Part shown: piece after piece, positions 16,905 through 26,594 of the stretch | Layout of the letters: each line of letters opens with the position of its first letter | Position numbering within the stretch: the first letter of the stretch is position 1 | Source: Mesorhizobium shangrilense | GTDB taxonomy: Bacteria; Pseudomonadota; Alphaproteobacteria; Rhizobiales; Rhizobiaceae | Reading direction: 5' to 3' | NCBI RefSeq assembly: GCF_040537815.1 | Contig: NZ_JBEWSZ010000009.1 | Span: forward strand, 62,001-126,000 | DNA: 64,000 nt | Translations under genes and position numbers: made by a program | The notes under the pieces: generated by a model | The model's database searches: none | What the model was told of the DNA's origin: nothing | Seen by the model: the letters and a program-made list of their open reading frames with translations, nothing else

Positions 16905-17767
16905 CAGATCAGATCCACCCGGCGGGCGCCCGAAACCCGGGTCGAGATACGGTTGGCGGCAATCAGCACCACCACGGAGACCAGAACCAGCGTGATGGCG
17001 ATGGCCGATCCGAACGGCCAGTTGCGCGACTGCAGGAACAGGTCAACCAGCGCATTGCCGATGAAGAACACCTTGCCGCCGCCAAGCAGCGTCGGGATCA
17101 GGTATTCGCCAAGCAGCAGGATCATCACCAGCGAGAAGCCGGTCATCACGCCCGGCAACGACAGTTTTAAGGTCACGCCCAGGAATGTGGAGAGCGGCGT
17201 CGCGCCGAGATCGGCGGAGGCTTCCAGCAGCCGACGGTCGAGCCGCTCGAGGCTGACATAGATCGGCAGGATCATCAGCGGCAGGTAGCCATAGACGATG
17301 CCGAGCAGGACCGCGCCCGGCGTGTTGATCAGCCTGACATCCTCGAAGCCGATATAGGCGAGCAGCGCCGGAATGCCGCGCCCGCCCAGCACATACATCC
17401 AGGCGTAGGTTCGCATCAAAAGGCTGGTCCAGAACGGAATCACGACGAGCGCAAGCAAGATCAGCCGCCACCGTGCAGGCGCGCGCAGCGCAAGGTAATA
17501 GGCGACCGGATAGGCGACGAGCAGACAGGCGAGCGCGCCGACCGGCGCCAACAGCATCGTGTTCCAGAAGGCTGTCGCCCGTGCCGGAAGGTTGGCGTAT
17601 TGCGCGAAGGTGAAGGCAGCCTGGTAGCCGCCCTCCGGCGCCCGTTCGCCGACGCTGAACACGGCGATGGCGATGAACGGCAGCACCAGGAACACCACCA
17701 GCCACGCTGTCGCCGGCGCAAGCAGCAGCGCGGTCAGGAAATTATGACGAAATTTGTTGCCGTGCAT
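16904..17767 (-). CDS. ABC transporter permease (PotB-like), second polyamine-type system
   Basis: The 287-residue permease starts MHGNKFRHNFLTALLLAPAT; an upstream TTG at 17809 would add 14 residues without a better SD. It has about six transmembrane segments and the EAA loop RRLLEASADLGATPLSTFLG. It lies 63 bp downstream of the binding-protein gene. Confidence 0.9.
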   Translation of the reverse strand: MHGNKFRHNFLTALLLAPATAWLVVFLVLPFIAIAVFSVGERAPEGGYQAAFTFAQYANLPARATAFWNTMLLAPVGALACLLVAYPVAYYLALRAPARWRLILLALVVIPFWTSLLMRTYAWMYVLGGRGIPALLAYIGFEDVRLINTPGAVLLGIVYGYLPLMILPIYVSLERLDRRLLEASADLGATPLSTFLGVTLKLSLPGVMTGFSLVMILLLGEYLIPTLLGGGKVFFIGNALVDLFLQSRNWPFGSAIAITLVLVSVVVLIAANRISTRVSGARRVDLI

Positions 17768-17830
17768 TGAAACCGCCCCGATACCGGCGGACACGTGCCC
17801 GCCGGTCAATTGTCCGCGTCAGGCTGACCC

Positions 17831-18994
17831 TCAGGCCGACTTGAAGCGTGCCATCAGTTCGGCACGGCCAGGATCGGTCAGCGTTGCCGCCGCGCCGAAT
17901 TCCAGTGGCGTCAAAAGGTCGGCGGCCGGATAGAGGATCGGGTTGTCCAGCACTTCCTTCGGCAGCAGTTTGTTGACGCGCGCGTCGGTCGAGGGCGCGC
18001 CATTGGCCAGGTGCTCCTTCACCGCGACCTGCGGGTTCATCAGGTAGTTGAGCAAGGCATAGCCGGCCGGCTTGTTCGGCGCGTCCTTCGGAATGGCGTA
18101 GAAATCGGTCCAGATCTCGCCGCCTTCCTTGCCCAGCACATAGGCGATCTCGGGGATGTCGCGATGCAGCTGCGCGCCGTCATTGGTCCAGCACATGGTC
18201 ATCCAGGCGTCGCCCGCGCGCATTCCCGGCTGATAGTCGGACGAGACCGCGAACAGATGCGGCTTGACCTTCAGCAGCAGTGCCTCGGCCTTGGCCAGTT
18301 CATCCTGCTTCAGCGAGTTGAACGAGTAGCCGTAATATTTCAGCGCATTGCCGATGGTTGTCAGCTGGTAGTCATGCACCATGGTGCGGCCATCGCCCTC
18401 GGCCATCGCCGTGTCCCAGAACTCCTTCCAGCTCGTCATCGGCTTGGCGAGTTTCTTGGTGTTAACGGCAAACCCTGTGGTGCCCCAGTTCTTCGGCACA
18501 GCGTAGGTCACCTTGTCGATCGTGCCTTCGGCGGTGAAGCGCGGATCTTCCTGCGTGCCGTCGAAATTGGGCAGCTTCGCCATGTCCAGCGGCTCGATGA
18601 TCCCAAGCTTCTTGTAGGTCGAGATCGTGTAGTTGGTCGGCACGAACAGGCTCCAGCCCGACGCACCGGCCTGCAGCTTGGCCAGCATCTCCTCGTTGGA
18701 GCCGAACACGTTGACCTCGACGGCGACGCCGGTGTCCTTCTTGAAGTTCTCGAAGGTCTGCGGGTCATGGTAGTTCGGCCAGGTGGCGATCGACATGCGA
18801 TCGCCGAGGCTTTCGGCGGCAAAGGCCGGCGTCGGCATGATGCCGATCTCGCGCGCCATCACTGCGGTCGCAATTCCAAGGCCGGTCAGGCCAAGAAAAT
18901 CGCGGCGGCCGATCGAGCCGCGCTTGAGGCGCATCAGCTGGTCGACGAACTTCTCGGGGCTTATCGGCAGTCCATCACGATATGATTTCGACAT
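17831..18994 (-). CDS. Polyamine-type ABC binding protein with Tat signal
   Basis: The 387-residue binding protein has an N-terminal extension of ~28 residues followed by GRRDFLGLTGLGIATAVMA, a twin-arginine signal, and cleavage near PAFAAES. The mature part (MSIATWPNYHDPQTFENFKK, VPKNWGTTGFAVNTKKL) is typical of the PotD family. Tat export suggests folding or cofactor binding before export. It overlaps the upstream ATPase gene by 20 bp (18975-18994). The ligand is not known. Confidence 0.9.
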   Translation of the reverse strand: MSKSYRDGLPISPEKFVDQLMRLKRGSIGRRDFLGLTGLGIATAVMAREIGIMPTPAFAAESLGDRMSIATWPNYHDPQTFENFKKDTGVAVEVNVFGSNEEMLAKLQAGASGWSLFVPTNYTISTYKKLGIIEPLDMAKLPNFDGTQEDPRFTAEGTIDKVTYAVPKNWGTTGFAVNTKKLAKPMTSWKEFWDTAMAEGDGRTMVHDYQLTTIGNALKYYGYSFNSLKQDELAKAEALLLKVKPHLFAVSSDYQPGMRAGDAWMTMCWTNDGAQLHRDIPEIAYVLGKEGGEIWTDFYAIPKDAPNKPAGYALLNYLMNPQVAVKEHLANGAPSTDARVNKLLPKEVLDNPILYPAADLLTPLEFGAAATLTDPGRAELMARFKSA

Positions 18995-20111
18995 GTTTGT
19001 TTACCCTCTGGTTGGTCCCGTTGTTCTTGGTCTCCGGAAACGCCAGCGGCGTCCCGTTGGCAAAGCCGATGGCGACGGGTTCACCCGGCTTGAAGAGATT
19101 TCCGTGGCCGATCACATGGTCGGCCTTGGCGAGCAGCGTCCCCAGACCCTGGACCTCGATGGCGTATTCCGCCGTCGAGCCCAGGAATATCCGGTTGCGG
19201 ACGACGCCCTTGAACGGGCCGCCTGTCGGCGCGCCGAGACTGAGTGTTTCGGGACGCAGGCTGACCGACACGGCCTCGCCTTGGCGCAGGGTTGTCCGCT
19301 TGCGCGCCGCGATGACGGTGCCGTCGGCCAGCGCCACTTCAACGAGGTCGCCGGAATGCCCGGCGACGGTGCCGCTCAACAAATTGGTCTTGCCGACGAA
19401 GTCGGCGACGAACAGGTCGGCCGGCTCGTCATAGATCTCGCTGGGTTGCCCGAGCTGGACGATGCGCCCGCCATTCATGACGCAGACGAAATCGCTCATC
19501 GACAGCGCTTCCTCCTGGTCGTGGGTAACGAGGACAAAGGTGATGCCGATCTCGCGCTGCAGATTCTGCAGTTCGATCTGCATGTCTGTGCGCAGCTTCT
19601 TGTCGAGCGCGGCAAGCGGCTCGTCGAGCAGCAACACGGCCGGCTTGTTGACCAAGGCGCGCGCCAGCGCGACACGCTGCTGCTGTCCGCCCGACAGTTC
19701 ATGGATCTTGCGGCGGCCATAGCCGGCGAGCCGCACCATTTCCAGCGCCTCGCCCGCCCGCGTGCCGATCTCGCGTGACGACAGCCTCGGCCTTGCCTGG
19801 CGCAGGCCATAGGCAACGTTGTCCTCGACATCCAGATGCGGAAACAGCGCATATTGCTGGAACACCATGTTGACCGGCCGCCGGTACGGCGGCGTGCCCG
19901 CCATGTCCTGTCCACGGATCAACACCTGGCCTTCGCTCGGCTGCTCGAAGCCGCCGATCATGCGCAGGCATGTGGTCTTGCCGCAGCCGGACGGCCCGAG
20001 CAGCGCGACAAAGGCAGAGGGCGGCACGGCAAGGTCGATGCCGCTGACCGCGGTCACCGCGCCATAGCGCTTGGTGACGCCGCGAAACTCGATGTCGGGC
20101 ACTGCGGTCAA
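18975..20111 (-). CDS. ABC transporter ATPase (PotA-like), second polyamine-type system
   Basis: The protein of about 378 residues has Walker A GPSGCGKT, signature LSGGQQQRVALARAL, Walker B VLLLDEP and a TOBE-like C-terminus (VSLRPETLSLG). The TTG at 20111 is preferred because TGGAG lies 10 nt upstream; a GTG at 20102 or TTG at 20144 are alternatives. It is the first gene of the operon ATPase-binding protein-permease-permease-SDR and is divergent from a LuxR-type regulator. Its last 20 bp overlap the binding-protein gene. Confidence 0.9.
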   Translation of the reverse strand: MTAVPDIEFRGVTKRYGAVTAVSGIDLAVPPSAFVALLGPSGCGKTTCLRMIGGFEQPSEGQVLIRGQDMAGTPPYRRPVNMVFQQYALFPHLDVEDNVAYGLRQARPRLSSREIGTRAGEALEMVRLAGYGRRKIHELSGGQQQRVALARALVNKPAVLLLDEPLAALDKKLRTDMQIELQNLQREIGITFVLVTHDQEEALSMSDFVCVMNGGRIVQLGQPSEIYDEPADLFVADFVGKTNLLSGTVAGHSGDLVEVALADGTVIAARKRTTLRQGEAVSVSLRPETLSLGAPTGGPFKGVVRNRIFLGSTAEYAIEVQGLGTLLAKADHVIGHGNLFKPGEPVAIGFANGTPLAFPETKNNGTNQRVNKHVEIIS

Positions 20112-20172
20112 AGGCTGCGGGCTCCAGCGACAGGGCAATTTCAAGACGCTACCAGAGCCAATACCTGCTAGT

Positions 20173-20194
20173 ATATACCTCGCGGGTGGTATAT
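20173..20194. promoter_or_regulatory. ATATACC-N8-GGTATAT palindrome upstream of LuxR-type gene
   Basis: A perfect 7-bp-arm dyad, 22 bp overall, lies in the divergent gap between the ABC operon and the LuxR gene, 38 bp before the LuxR GTG. Size and symmetry fit a LuxR-family dimer site. The role is inferred. Confidence 0.5.
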
Positions 20195-20231
20195 CTGATC
20201 TATATTATCGTTTGAAGGGGTATGGCTGAGC

Positions 20232-21038
20232 GTGTCCCGCAGCGACGAATACAACCAGCTCGCCACGCTTGTCGCCGCGACCCGGGAGACGAGCGGCGAT
20301 CTCTTCGGCAAGGCGATGGTCGATTGGCTGAGGCAGCATGTCAGCTTCGACCATTGCGTGATCTTCGGCTATCGCGGTGCGGCACGCCCGCCGCTGCTGT
20401 TCGAGACCTTCTCGCCAGCCGAAAGCCACGTCTTCGTGGCGCTCTACCAGGAAGGGCCGTATCTTCTGGACCCGTTCCACCATGCGGCGGTCGAACGAAA
20501 GGAAGGTTTCTGGCGCATGCGCGAACTGGCGCCGGACCGCTTCTATGCCAGCGAATATTTTCGCTCCTACTACAGCCAGACAAGGCTGGCCGAGGAGGTC
20601 GGCTTCTTCGTGCCGCTGCCGGACAAAGACGCGCTGGTTATCTCCCTGATGCGGTTGCGCGCGTCAGGCACCTTCGGAACCGCCGATGCCAGGCTGTTGC
20701 GCGACATGGCGCCTGCGGTGATCAGCCTGGCTAGGCTGCGCTGGCCGGGCCTTCCGACAGATGAGCCTACCGGAACCAAGCAGGACGAAGCGATTGCCCC
20801 GGTCAACGAGTTCGACCGCGCGCATATCTGGCAGAGCCTGTCGCTGACACCGCGCGAAAAACATGTCGTCGACCTAGTGCTGCAGGGCCATTCCACGGAA
20901 TCGATCGCCAGGGCCATGCGCATCGTGCCGGGAACCGTGAAGGTCCACCGGCGCAACATCTACCGCAAGCTCAAGATCAAGTCGCAGGCCGGCCTCTTCG
21001 CCCGCTTCGTCGAGATCATCGACGCGCGGATAAGGTAG
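20232..21038 (+). CDS. LuxR-family transcriptional regulator (solo)
   Basis: The 268-residue protein begins with GTG (MSRSDEYNQLATLVAATRET). The C-terminal GerE-type HTH is at about 200-260 (SLTPREKHVVDLVLQGHSTE; VPGTVKVHRRNIYRKL). The N-terminal ~180 residues resemble a ligand-binding PAS/GAF-like domain; YLLDPFHHAAVERKEGFW recalls the D-P...W pattern of autoinducer-binding domains, but the full set of signal-contact residues was not found. No luxI is nearby. It is divergent from the second ABC operon and probably controls it in response to the imported compound. Confidence 0.87.
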   Translation: MSRSDEYNQLATLVAATRETSGDLFGKAMVDWLRQHVSFDHCVIFGYRGAARPPLLFETFSPAESHVFVALYQEGPYLLDPFHHAAVERKEGFWRMRELAPDRFYASEYFRSYYSQTRLAEEVGFFVPLPDKDALVISLMRLRASGTFGTADARLLRDMAPAVISLARLRWPGLPTDEPTGTKQDEAIAPVNEFDRAHIWQSLSLTPREKHVVDLVLQGHSTESIARAMRIVPGTVKVHRRNIYRKLKIKSQAGLFARFVEIIDARIR

Positions 21039-21065
21039 CCGGCGAACAATGTGCCGGCCGGCCTT

Positions 21066-23138
21066 TCAGATGGAGGCGCCGGCTTCCCACGAACCGGTCT
21101 CGGCCATTGCCTTGAGCAGCGGAGCCGGCTTGAAGACATCCTTGGCCGTTCGGTCATGCCAGTACTCGAGCCGCTCGATGATCTTGGCCGCACCTTCCAG
21201 GCCGGCCCAGAACATCGGTCCGCCCTTGCCCACGGGAAAGCCGTAGCCGTTGACCCAGACGACATCGATGTCGGACGAGCGGGCCACTATCCCTTCCTCC
21301 AGGATTTTCGCGCCCTCGTTGATCATCGGATAGAGCGTGCGCTCGATGATCTCCTCGGCGCTGATCGCACGCGGCGCGATGCCCTTCTCGGCCGCTTTGG
21401 TGCGGATCAGCGCCTCGACCTCGGGATCGGCAATCGGCGTGCGCGCGTCGGCTTCGTAGAGATAGAAGCCACGGCCGGTCTTCTGGCCAAAACGGCCCTG
21501 TTCGCACAGCGTGTCGGCGATGACAGCCGTCAGGCCGCGCGCCTTGCGATTGCGCCAGCCAATGTCGAGGCCGGCGAGATCGCCCATCTGGAACGGACCC
21601 ATCGGCCAGCCGAAATCGGTGAACGCCTGATCGATCTGGCTGGGCGTCGCGCCCTCCAGCAACAGCGCTTCGGATTCCGAGCCACGCGCGGCCAGCATGC
21701 GGTTGCCGACGAAGCCATGGCAGACGCCGACGACGACAGCCACCTTGCCGATCCGCCGCGCCATATCGACGACGGTGGCCAGCGCATCGGGCGCGGTCTT
21801 GTCGGCGCGCACGATCTCCAGCAGCTTCATGACATTGGCCGGCGAGAAGAAATGCAGGCCGAGCACGTCCTGCGGCCGCGAGATCGAGGCGGCGATTTCG
21901 TTGATGTCGAGATAGGAGGTGTTGGTGGCAAGGATGGCACCGGGTTTGGCCACGGCATCGAGCTTGCCGAACACCTCCTTCTTGACCGCCATGTCCTCGA
22001 ACACAGCCTCGACGATCAGGTCGCAGTCGGCGAGGTCGGCATAGTCGGTGGAGCCTTTGAACTGGGCGAGCCGCTGCCGCTTGGCGTCTTCGGTCAAGGA
22101 GCCGCGCGTGACGGAAACGGCGTAGTTCTTCTCGATCGTGCCGAGCCCGCGCTGCAGCGCCTCCTGGCTGGTTTCCAGCAAGGTGATGGGGTAGCCGCCA
22201 TTGGCGAAAGCCATGGCGATGCCACCGCCCATCGTGCCGGCGCCGATGATCCCGACGCGGGTGATCCTGCGCTTGACGATGTCCTTGGCCGAGGTCTTGG
22301 CCGCCTCACGTTCGGCGAAGAACAGATGGCGCTGCGCCCGTGACTGGTCACTGGCGACGAGTCTTACGAACAGCGCGCGCTCCGCCGCCAGTGCTTCGTC
22401 GAAAGGCATCGTGACGGCATTGCGCACCGCTTGCGCACAGGCGATCGGCGCCTCGAGGCCACGCGCCTTCTTGGCGAGGGCCCCAGCCTCGGCGTCGAAG
22501 GCCGCCAGGTCGGTTTCCTCGAGCCCATCATCGCGATCGCGCACGGGCGTGTAGGGACCACCCTTGCGGGCTATTTCCCTGGCGAAGTTTACTGCATGCG
22601 CGGTCAGGTCGCCTTCAAAGACGGCATCGACCAGGCCGGCGGCATGCGCTTCGGTGGCACCGATCGGCGAACCGGAGACGATCATCCTGAGCGCCTTCAC
22701 CGCCCCGACAAGACGCGGCAGCCGCACCGTGCCGCCGCCGCCCGGCAACAGGCCGAGTTTCACCTCGGGCAAGCCGAGCTTGGCGCCGGCATCAGCGACG
22801 CGGAAATGGCATCCGAGCGCTAGCTCCAGGCCGCCACCGAGCGCGGTTCCATGGATGGCCGCGACCGTCGGCTTGGCGATGGTCTCGAGCGTTGCGATCA
22901 GCGCGCGCAGATCGGGCTGTTGCACAGGCTTGCCGAATTCCGTGATGTCGGCGCCGGCGACAAAGGTCCGGCCGGCACAGGCGATGACGATGGCCGCGAC
23001 CGATGGATCATCCCGCAGGGAGACCAGCGCCTGCAGCAGCGGCTCGCGGACATGAAAACTCAGCGCGTTGACCGGCGGATTGTCGATGGTGACGATGGCG
23101 ACATCGCCGTCCCGGCTGACCTTCACGAAATCGGACAA
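21066..23138 (-). CDS. Bifunctional enoyl-CoA hydratase / 3-hydroxyacyl-CoA dehydrogenase (FadB/FadJ-like)
   Basis: The 690-residue fusion has an N-terminal crotonase domain (oxyanion segment [20 protein letters not shown]; catalytic Glu in [14 protein letters not shown]) and a C-terminal dehydrogenase with NAD motif [14 protein letters not shown] at about residue 295 and [15 protein letters not shown]. It hydrates enoyl-CoA and oxidises the 3-hydroxyacyl-CoA in beta-oxidation. The start codon is TTG at 23138, supported by a strong SD GGGAGG six bases upstream. It lies 92 bp downstream of the efflux pump gene in the same direction. No thiolase partner is adjacent. Confidence 0.93.
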   Translation of the reverse strand: MSDFVKVSRDGDVAIVTIDNPPVNALSFHVREPLLQALVSLRDDPSVAAIVIACAGRTFVAGADITEFGKPVQQPDLRALIATLETIAKPTVAAIHGTALGGGLELALGCHFRVADAGAKLGLPEVKLGLLPGGGGTVRLPRLVGAVKALRMIVSGSPIGATEAHAAGLVDAVFEGDLTAHAVNFAREIARKGGPYTPVRDRDDGLEETDLAAFDAEAGALAKKARGLEAPIACAQAVRNAVTMPFDEALAAERALFVRLVASDQSRAQRHLFFAEREAAKTSAKDIVKRRITRVGIIGAGTMGGGIAMAFANGGYPITLLETSQEALQRGLGTIEKNYAVSVTRGSLTEDAKRQRLAQFKGSTDYADLADCDLIVEAVFEDMAVKKEVFGKLDAVAKPGAILATNTSYLDINEIAASISRPQDVLGLHFFSPANVMKLLEIVRADKTAPDALATVVDMARRIGKVAVVVGVCHGFVGNRMLAARGSESEALLLEGATPSQIDQAFTDFGWPMGPFQMGDLAGLDIGWRNRKARGLTAVIADTLCEQGRFGQKTGRGFYLYEADARTPIADPEVEALIRTKAAEKGIAPRAISAEEIIERTLYPMINEGAKILEEGIVARSSDIDVVWVNGYGFPVGKGGPMFWAGLEGAAKIIERLEYWHDRTAKDVFKPAPLLKAMAETGSWEAGASI

Positions 23139-23230
23139 GCAAAACCTCCCAGCAATGGTGAGCGGCTAGCCGCCGCGCGAACGGGATTTACAGCGCCATG
23201 ACGCCGATGGGAACTGGCTCGGCACAATGA

Positions 23231-24943
23231 TTAGCGCCGGACGGCAGCCACCGCCGCAACCAGTTCTGGTATCGCGGCATCCACAGTGCGCCCGCCACGC
23301 CAGGAGGCAAAAGCCGCGACGAGATAAAGAAGTGCCGAGAAGGTGAAGGCGAAAACGAGGCCATGCTTGAACGGTCCCGACATCAGTTCGGGGAAGAAGG
23401 CGTGGCCGGTCAGCGTATCGATGCTCTGCTGCGGCAGCGCATGCAGGACGTCTGCCGGGATCAGTTCCCCCATCGGATTGTAGCCGAGGAAGGCGGCGAA
23501 CAGGCTGGCGACCGGCGGCATGTTGGCGATCTGATGGGCAATGGCTTGCGGCACGTGCTGCGCCAGCAGGCCGGTCTCCATGCTTTGCGGCAGGCTCGCG
23601 GCGAGGCCGACGATCATCAGGCTGAAGAACAGGCCGATCGACAGCACCTGCCCGGCATTGGTGGTGGTGGCGCGCATGCCCGAGGCCTGGCCACGTTCGC
23701 GCGCCGGCACCGAGTTCATGATCTGCGTCGAATTCGGCGCCACGAACAGGCCGGAGCCAAGGCCATTGAGGAACAGCAGTGCTGCGAAGGCAGTGTAGGA
23801 AAAGTCGGCCGGCAGCGCCATCAGCGCCACGAAGCTGGCCGCCCCCACGACCATGCCACCGACCGCGAAGGGCACGCCGCCGACCCGATCCGAGAAGTAG
23901 CCGGACACCGGCCCGGCGATCAGGAAGCCGATGGTCAGCGGCAGCATGAAGATCGCCGACCACAGCGGCGTCTCTTCGAACGAATAGCCATGCAGCGGCA
24001 GCCAGATGCCCTGCAGCCAGACGATGAGCATGAATTGCAGCCCGCCGCGCGCAATGCCCGAAGCGAGGTTGGCGATGTTGCCATAGGCGAAGCCGGGGAT
24101 GCGGAACAGTTTGAGATCCAGCATCGGCTTGGCGACGCGCTGCTCGATGAAGATGAAGGCGATCAGCGAGATGAAGCCGATGGCGAACAGGGTCAGCACC
24201 TTGGGGCTGGTCCACGCCATGACCTGGTCGCCATAGGGCTGCAGGCCGTAGGTGATGGCGGTGAGGATCAGCACGAGGCCAAGCCCGAAGCTGATATTGC
24301 CCAGCCAGTCGATCGTATGCGTGGAGCGGTTCGGCGCGTCATGCAGCTTCAGATACGCCCAGACCGTGCCGACCAAGCCGAACGGCACGTTGATCCAGAA
24401 CACCAGCCGCCAGTCGGTATCGGCGAGCAGGCCGCCGATGAGCAGGCCGATGAACTGACCGCCGATGGCCGCCACCACATTGATGCCCAGCGCGAAGCCG
24501 CGTTCGTTTTCCGGAAAGGCGTCGGTCAACAGCGCAGTGGAGTTGGCCATGATCAGCGCGCCGCCAATGCCCTGGATGATGCGCACCGATATCAGGTACA
24601 TCGCGGCGAAGTCGCCCTGCCCGGGCAGCAGACTGAGCGCGATCGAGGCCGCGGTGAATATGGCGAAGCCGAGATTGTACATCCTGGCCCGGCCGAACTG
24701 GTCGCCGAGCCGCCCGAAGGCGACGACGAGCACCGCCGTGGCGATCATGTAGCCGATGATCGCCCAGAGCAGGTAGTTGATGTTGCCGGGGTCGAGCGCC
24801 TTGAGGCCGATGCCTCGAAACACCGCTGGCAAGCTGATCAGCAGGATCGAGCCGTTGATGGCGGCGGCCAGCATGCCAAGCGTGGTGTTGCTCAGAACCA
24901 TCCATTTGTGGCTCTGTGGGCGATCGGATGCGGCGGCATTCAT
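23231..24943 (-). CDS. MFS efflux transporter, DHA2 (14-TM) type
   Basis: The 570-residue protein has about 14 hydrophobic segments and the MFS loop GRLGDQFGRARMYNLGFAIF. Motif RIIQGIGGALIMANSTALLT fits drug:H+ antiporters of the EmrB/QacA class. The start at MNAAASDRPQSHKW was chosen over a longer open frame because the first membrane helix follows directly. It is divergent from a TetR gene whose product probably represses it. An insert of ~70 residues (SMETGLLAQHVPQAIAHQIA...) before the last helix is longer than in most relatives. Confidence 0.9.
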   Translation of the reverse strand: MNAAASDRPQSHKWMVLSNTTLGMLAAAINGSILLISLPAVFRGIGLKALDPGNINYLLWAIIGYMIATAVLVVAFGRLGDQFGRARMYNLGFAIFTAASIALSLLPGQGDFAAMYLISVRIIQGIGGALIMANSTALLTDAFPENERGFALGINVVAAIGGQFIGLLIGGLLADTDWRLVFWINVPFGLVGTVWAYLKLHDAPNRSTHTIDWLGNISFGLGLVLILTAITYGLQPYGDQVMAWTSPKVLTLFAIGFISLIAFIFIEQRVAKPMLDLKLFRIPGFAYGNIANLASGIARGGLQFMLIVWLQGIWLPLHGYSFEETPLWSAIFMLPLTIGFLIAGPVSGYFSDRVGGVPFAVGGMVVGAASFVALMALPADFSYTAFAALLFLNGLGSGLFVAPNSTQIMNSVPARERGQASGMRATTTNAGQVLSIGLFFSLMIVGLAASLPQSMETGLLAQHVPQAIAHQIANMPPVASLFAAFLGYNPMGELIPADVLHALPQQSIDTLTGHAFFPELMSGPFKHGLVFAFTFSALLYLVAAFASWRGGRTVDAAIPELVAAVAAVRR

Positions 24944-24991
24944 GGTGGAAGCTCTCGAAGGTGTTGGCGTGGTCGTCGCCAACGCTATATA

Positions 24992-25005
24992 TGAGGATAG
25001 TCTCA
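24992..25005. promoter_or_regulatory. TGAG-N6-CTCA dyad, candidate TetR operator
   Basis: The dyad is in the 73-bp gap between the MFS pump and the TetR gene, close to both starts. The arms are short, so this is a candidate only. Confidence 0.35.
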
Positions 25006-25016
25006 GGTTTGGAAAT

Positions 25017-25640
25017 ATGAGGATGACCTCGGAAAAAGCAAGAGCCTCGGTGTCAAATCCGCGTGCACCGCAGCAGAAAAGAGGGCGCCAGCGGGTCGCG
25101 GCCCTGATGGCGAGCGCAGCGCAGTTGTTCGTCGAGAAGGGTTTCGACGCCACGACAATGACCGAGATCGCCGCGCGCGCCGGGGCAGCGATCGGCACGC
25201 TCTATCTGTTCTTCCCGACCAAGGAGGCGTTGGCCGAGGCCATTCTGGCCGAGCATGCGGAAAGCCTGTCCACCCAACTCGACGCCTTGCAGGAACGCGC
25301 CAAAGGCCTCGCGCCGGCGGCGATCGCCGATGCACTGTTCGATGTGCTCGGCGCCTTCCTCGCTGCGCATCCTGCCTATTCGGCGCTCCTCGACCTTCCC
25401 GGTGACGATGGCTGGCGGCGCGCAATGCGCGCGAGACGGCGGACCCAGATCGCCGCCCTGTTCGCGCGCGCCGAACCGCCGCTGCCGGCAGGCCAGGCCG
25501 AACGTCTGGCCGTCATCGTGCCGCAGTTGATGCGCATCCCGCTGGCGCTGGTCGGCGAAAAAAGATTGCGCGACGGGGTGCTGGAGGAATTGCGATTGAT
25601 GCTTGCCCGGCATCTGCGCCAAGTGGGAACGGAACGGTGA
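25017..25640 (+). CDS. TetR/AcrR-family transcriptional regulator
   Basis: The 207-residue protein has the TetR HTH at about residues 30-75: AAQLFVEKGFDATTMTEIAA followed by RAGAAIGTLYLFFPTKEAL. The C-terminal ligand domain is variable and helical. The ATG at 25017 (or the one at 25023) is the start. Divergence from the DHA2 pump suggests substrate-induced derepression of efflux. Confidence 0.9.
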   Translation: MRMTSEKARASVSNPRAPQQKRGRQRVAALMASAAQLFVEKGFDATTMTEIAARAGAAIGTLYLFFPTKEALAEAILAEHAESLSTQLDALQERAKGLAPAAIADALFDVLGAFLAAHPAYSALLDLPGDDGWRRAMRARRRTQIAALFARAEPPLPAGQAERLAVIVPQLMRIPLALVGEKRLRDGVLEELRLMLARHLRQVGTER

Positions 25641-25643
25641 AAG

Positions 25644-26591
25644 TTACCGGACTGCCTTCTGCCCACCCGCCGCCGTGATCACCCCGACGATGATCAGCCC
25701 TGTCAGCAACAGCCGAACGCCGGCACTGACGCCGAACGTGTTGAGCATGGTCAGCAGCAGCACCAGGAATAGCGCCGCGCCCCAGACGCCTGGGACATTG
25801 GCCTTGCCGCCGGCGACCGACGTGCCGCCGATGACGACAACGGCGATCGAGGCCAGCAGATATTCATTGCCGATATCGACATTGGCGCCACGGAAATAGC
25901 CGGCGAGCAGCGCGCCGTCGATACCGCCGAGCGCTCCCGACAGCGTGTAGGTGAGGAAGCGGATGCGGCCGACATTGACGCCAGCGAGCCATGCGGCGCG
26001 GATGTTCTGGCCGATCGCCAGCACCGAGCGACCATAGATCATGCGCTGCAGCGCGATCGCCGCACCGATGGTGAACAGCACGGTGAGGATCGCCAGCACC
26101 GGGATGCCCAGAACCTGCCAGTTGGCGAAATCGGCGAAGCCGGGCGGCGGCTTGATCTGCAGGCCGCGCCCATAGCTGATGTCGATCGACTGGATGATGA
26201 AGCTGGCAGACAGCGTGGCGATGATCGGCGGAATACGCAGCGCCCAGATCAGCAGATAGTTCACGGCGCCTATGGCCGCGCCACAGGCAAGCGCCGCCAG
26301 TAGCCCTACCACGATCATCGAGTCGTTGCCGTCCATCACCTTCATGGCGACGGCGCTGGCGAGGCCGATATTGGCCGGCAACGACAGGTCGACATTGCCT
26401 GGGCCGAGCGTGATGACGAACATCTGCCCGATACCGACAATGACGGTGAACACAGCAAGCGAAAGTGCTGCCGTGATCATGCCGCCCGCGCCATAGCCGC
26501 CGGTGAAGGCAATCGTCGCCAGCCACACCAGCAGCGCGCCGAGGAACGACCAGATCCAGGGTTTGGCAATCAGCGATCTCACCAACGCCAT
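25644..26591 (-). CDS. Sugar ABC transporter permease (RbsC-like), copy 2
   Basis: The 315-residue membrane protein has many hydrophobic helices and the BPD_transp_2 pattern: VIGIGQMFVITLGPGNVDLS, then AVVVIGGTSVAGGKANVPGV. This is the ribose/xylose/inositol-type importer class, distinct from the polyamine type. It is the last gene of the operon, 3 bp after the other permease. Confidence 0.9.
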   Translation of the reverse strand: MALVRSLIAKPWIWSFLGALLVWLATIAFTGGYGAGGMITAALSLAVFTVIVGIGQMFVITLGPGNVDLSLPANIGLASAVAMKVMDGNDSMIVVGLLAALACGAAIGAVNYLLIWALRIPPIIATLSASFIIQSIDISYGRGLQIKPPPGFADFANWQVLGIPVLAILTVLFTIGAAIALQRMIYGRSVLAIGQNIRAAWLAGVNVGRIRFLTYTLSGALGGIDGALLAGYFRGANVDIGNEYLLASIAVVVIGGTSVAGGKANVPGVWGAALFLVLLLTMLNTFGVSAGVRLLLTGLIIVGVITAAGGQKAVR

Positions 26592-26594
26592 TGC

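Noticed and set aside
20222..20734. An ATG-started frame just upstream of the LuxR start
   Set aside because: It runs in another frame through the LuxR gene with no domain; the GTG frame at 20232 gives a complete LuxR protein.
23363..24994. A long plus-strand open frame opposite the DHA2 efflux pump
   Set aside because: The composition (Gln/Arg/His-rich, no hydrophobic core) is that of an antisense shadow; the minus strand encodes a clear 14-helix transporter.
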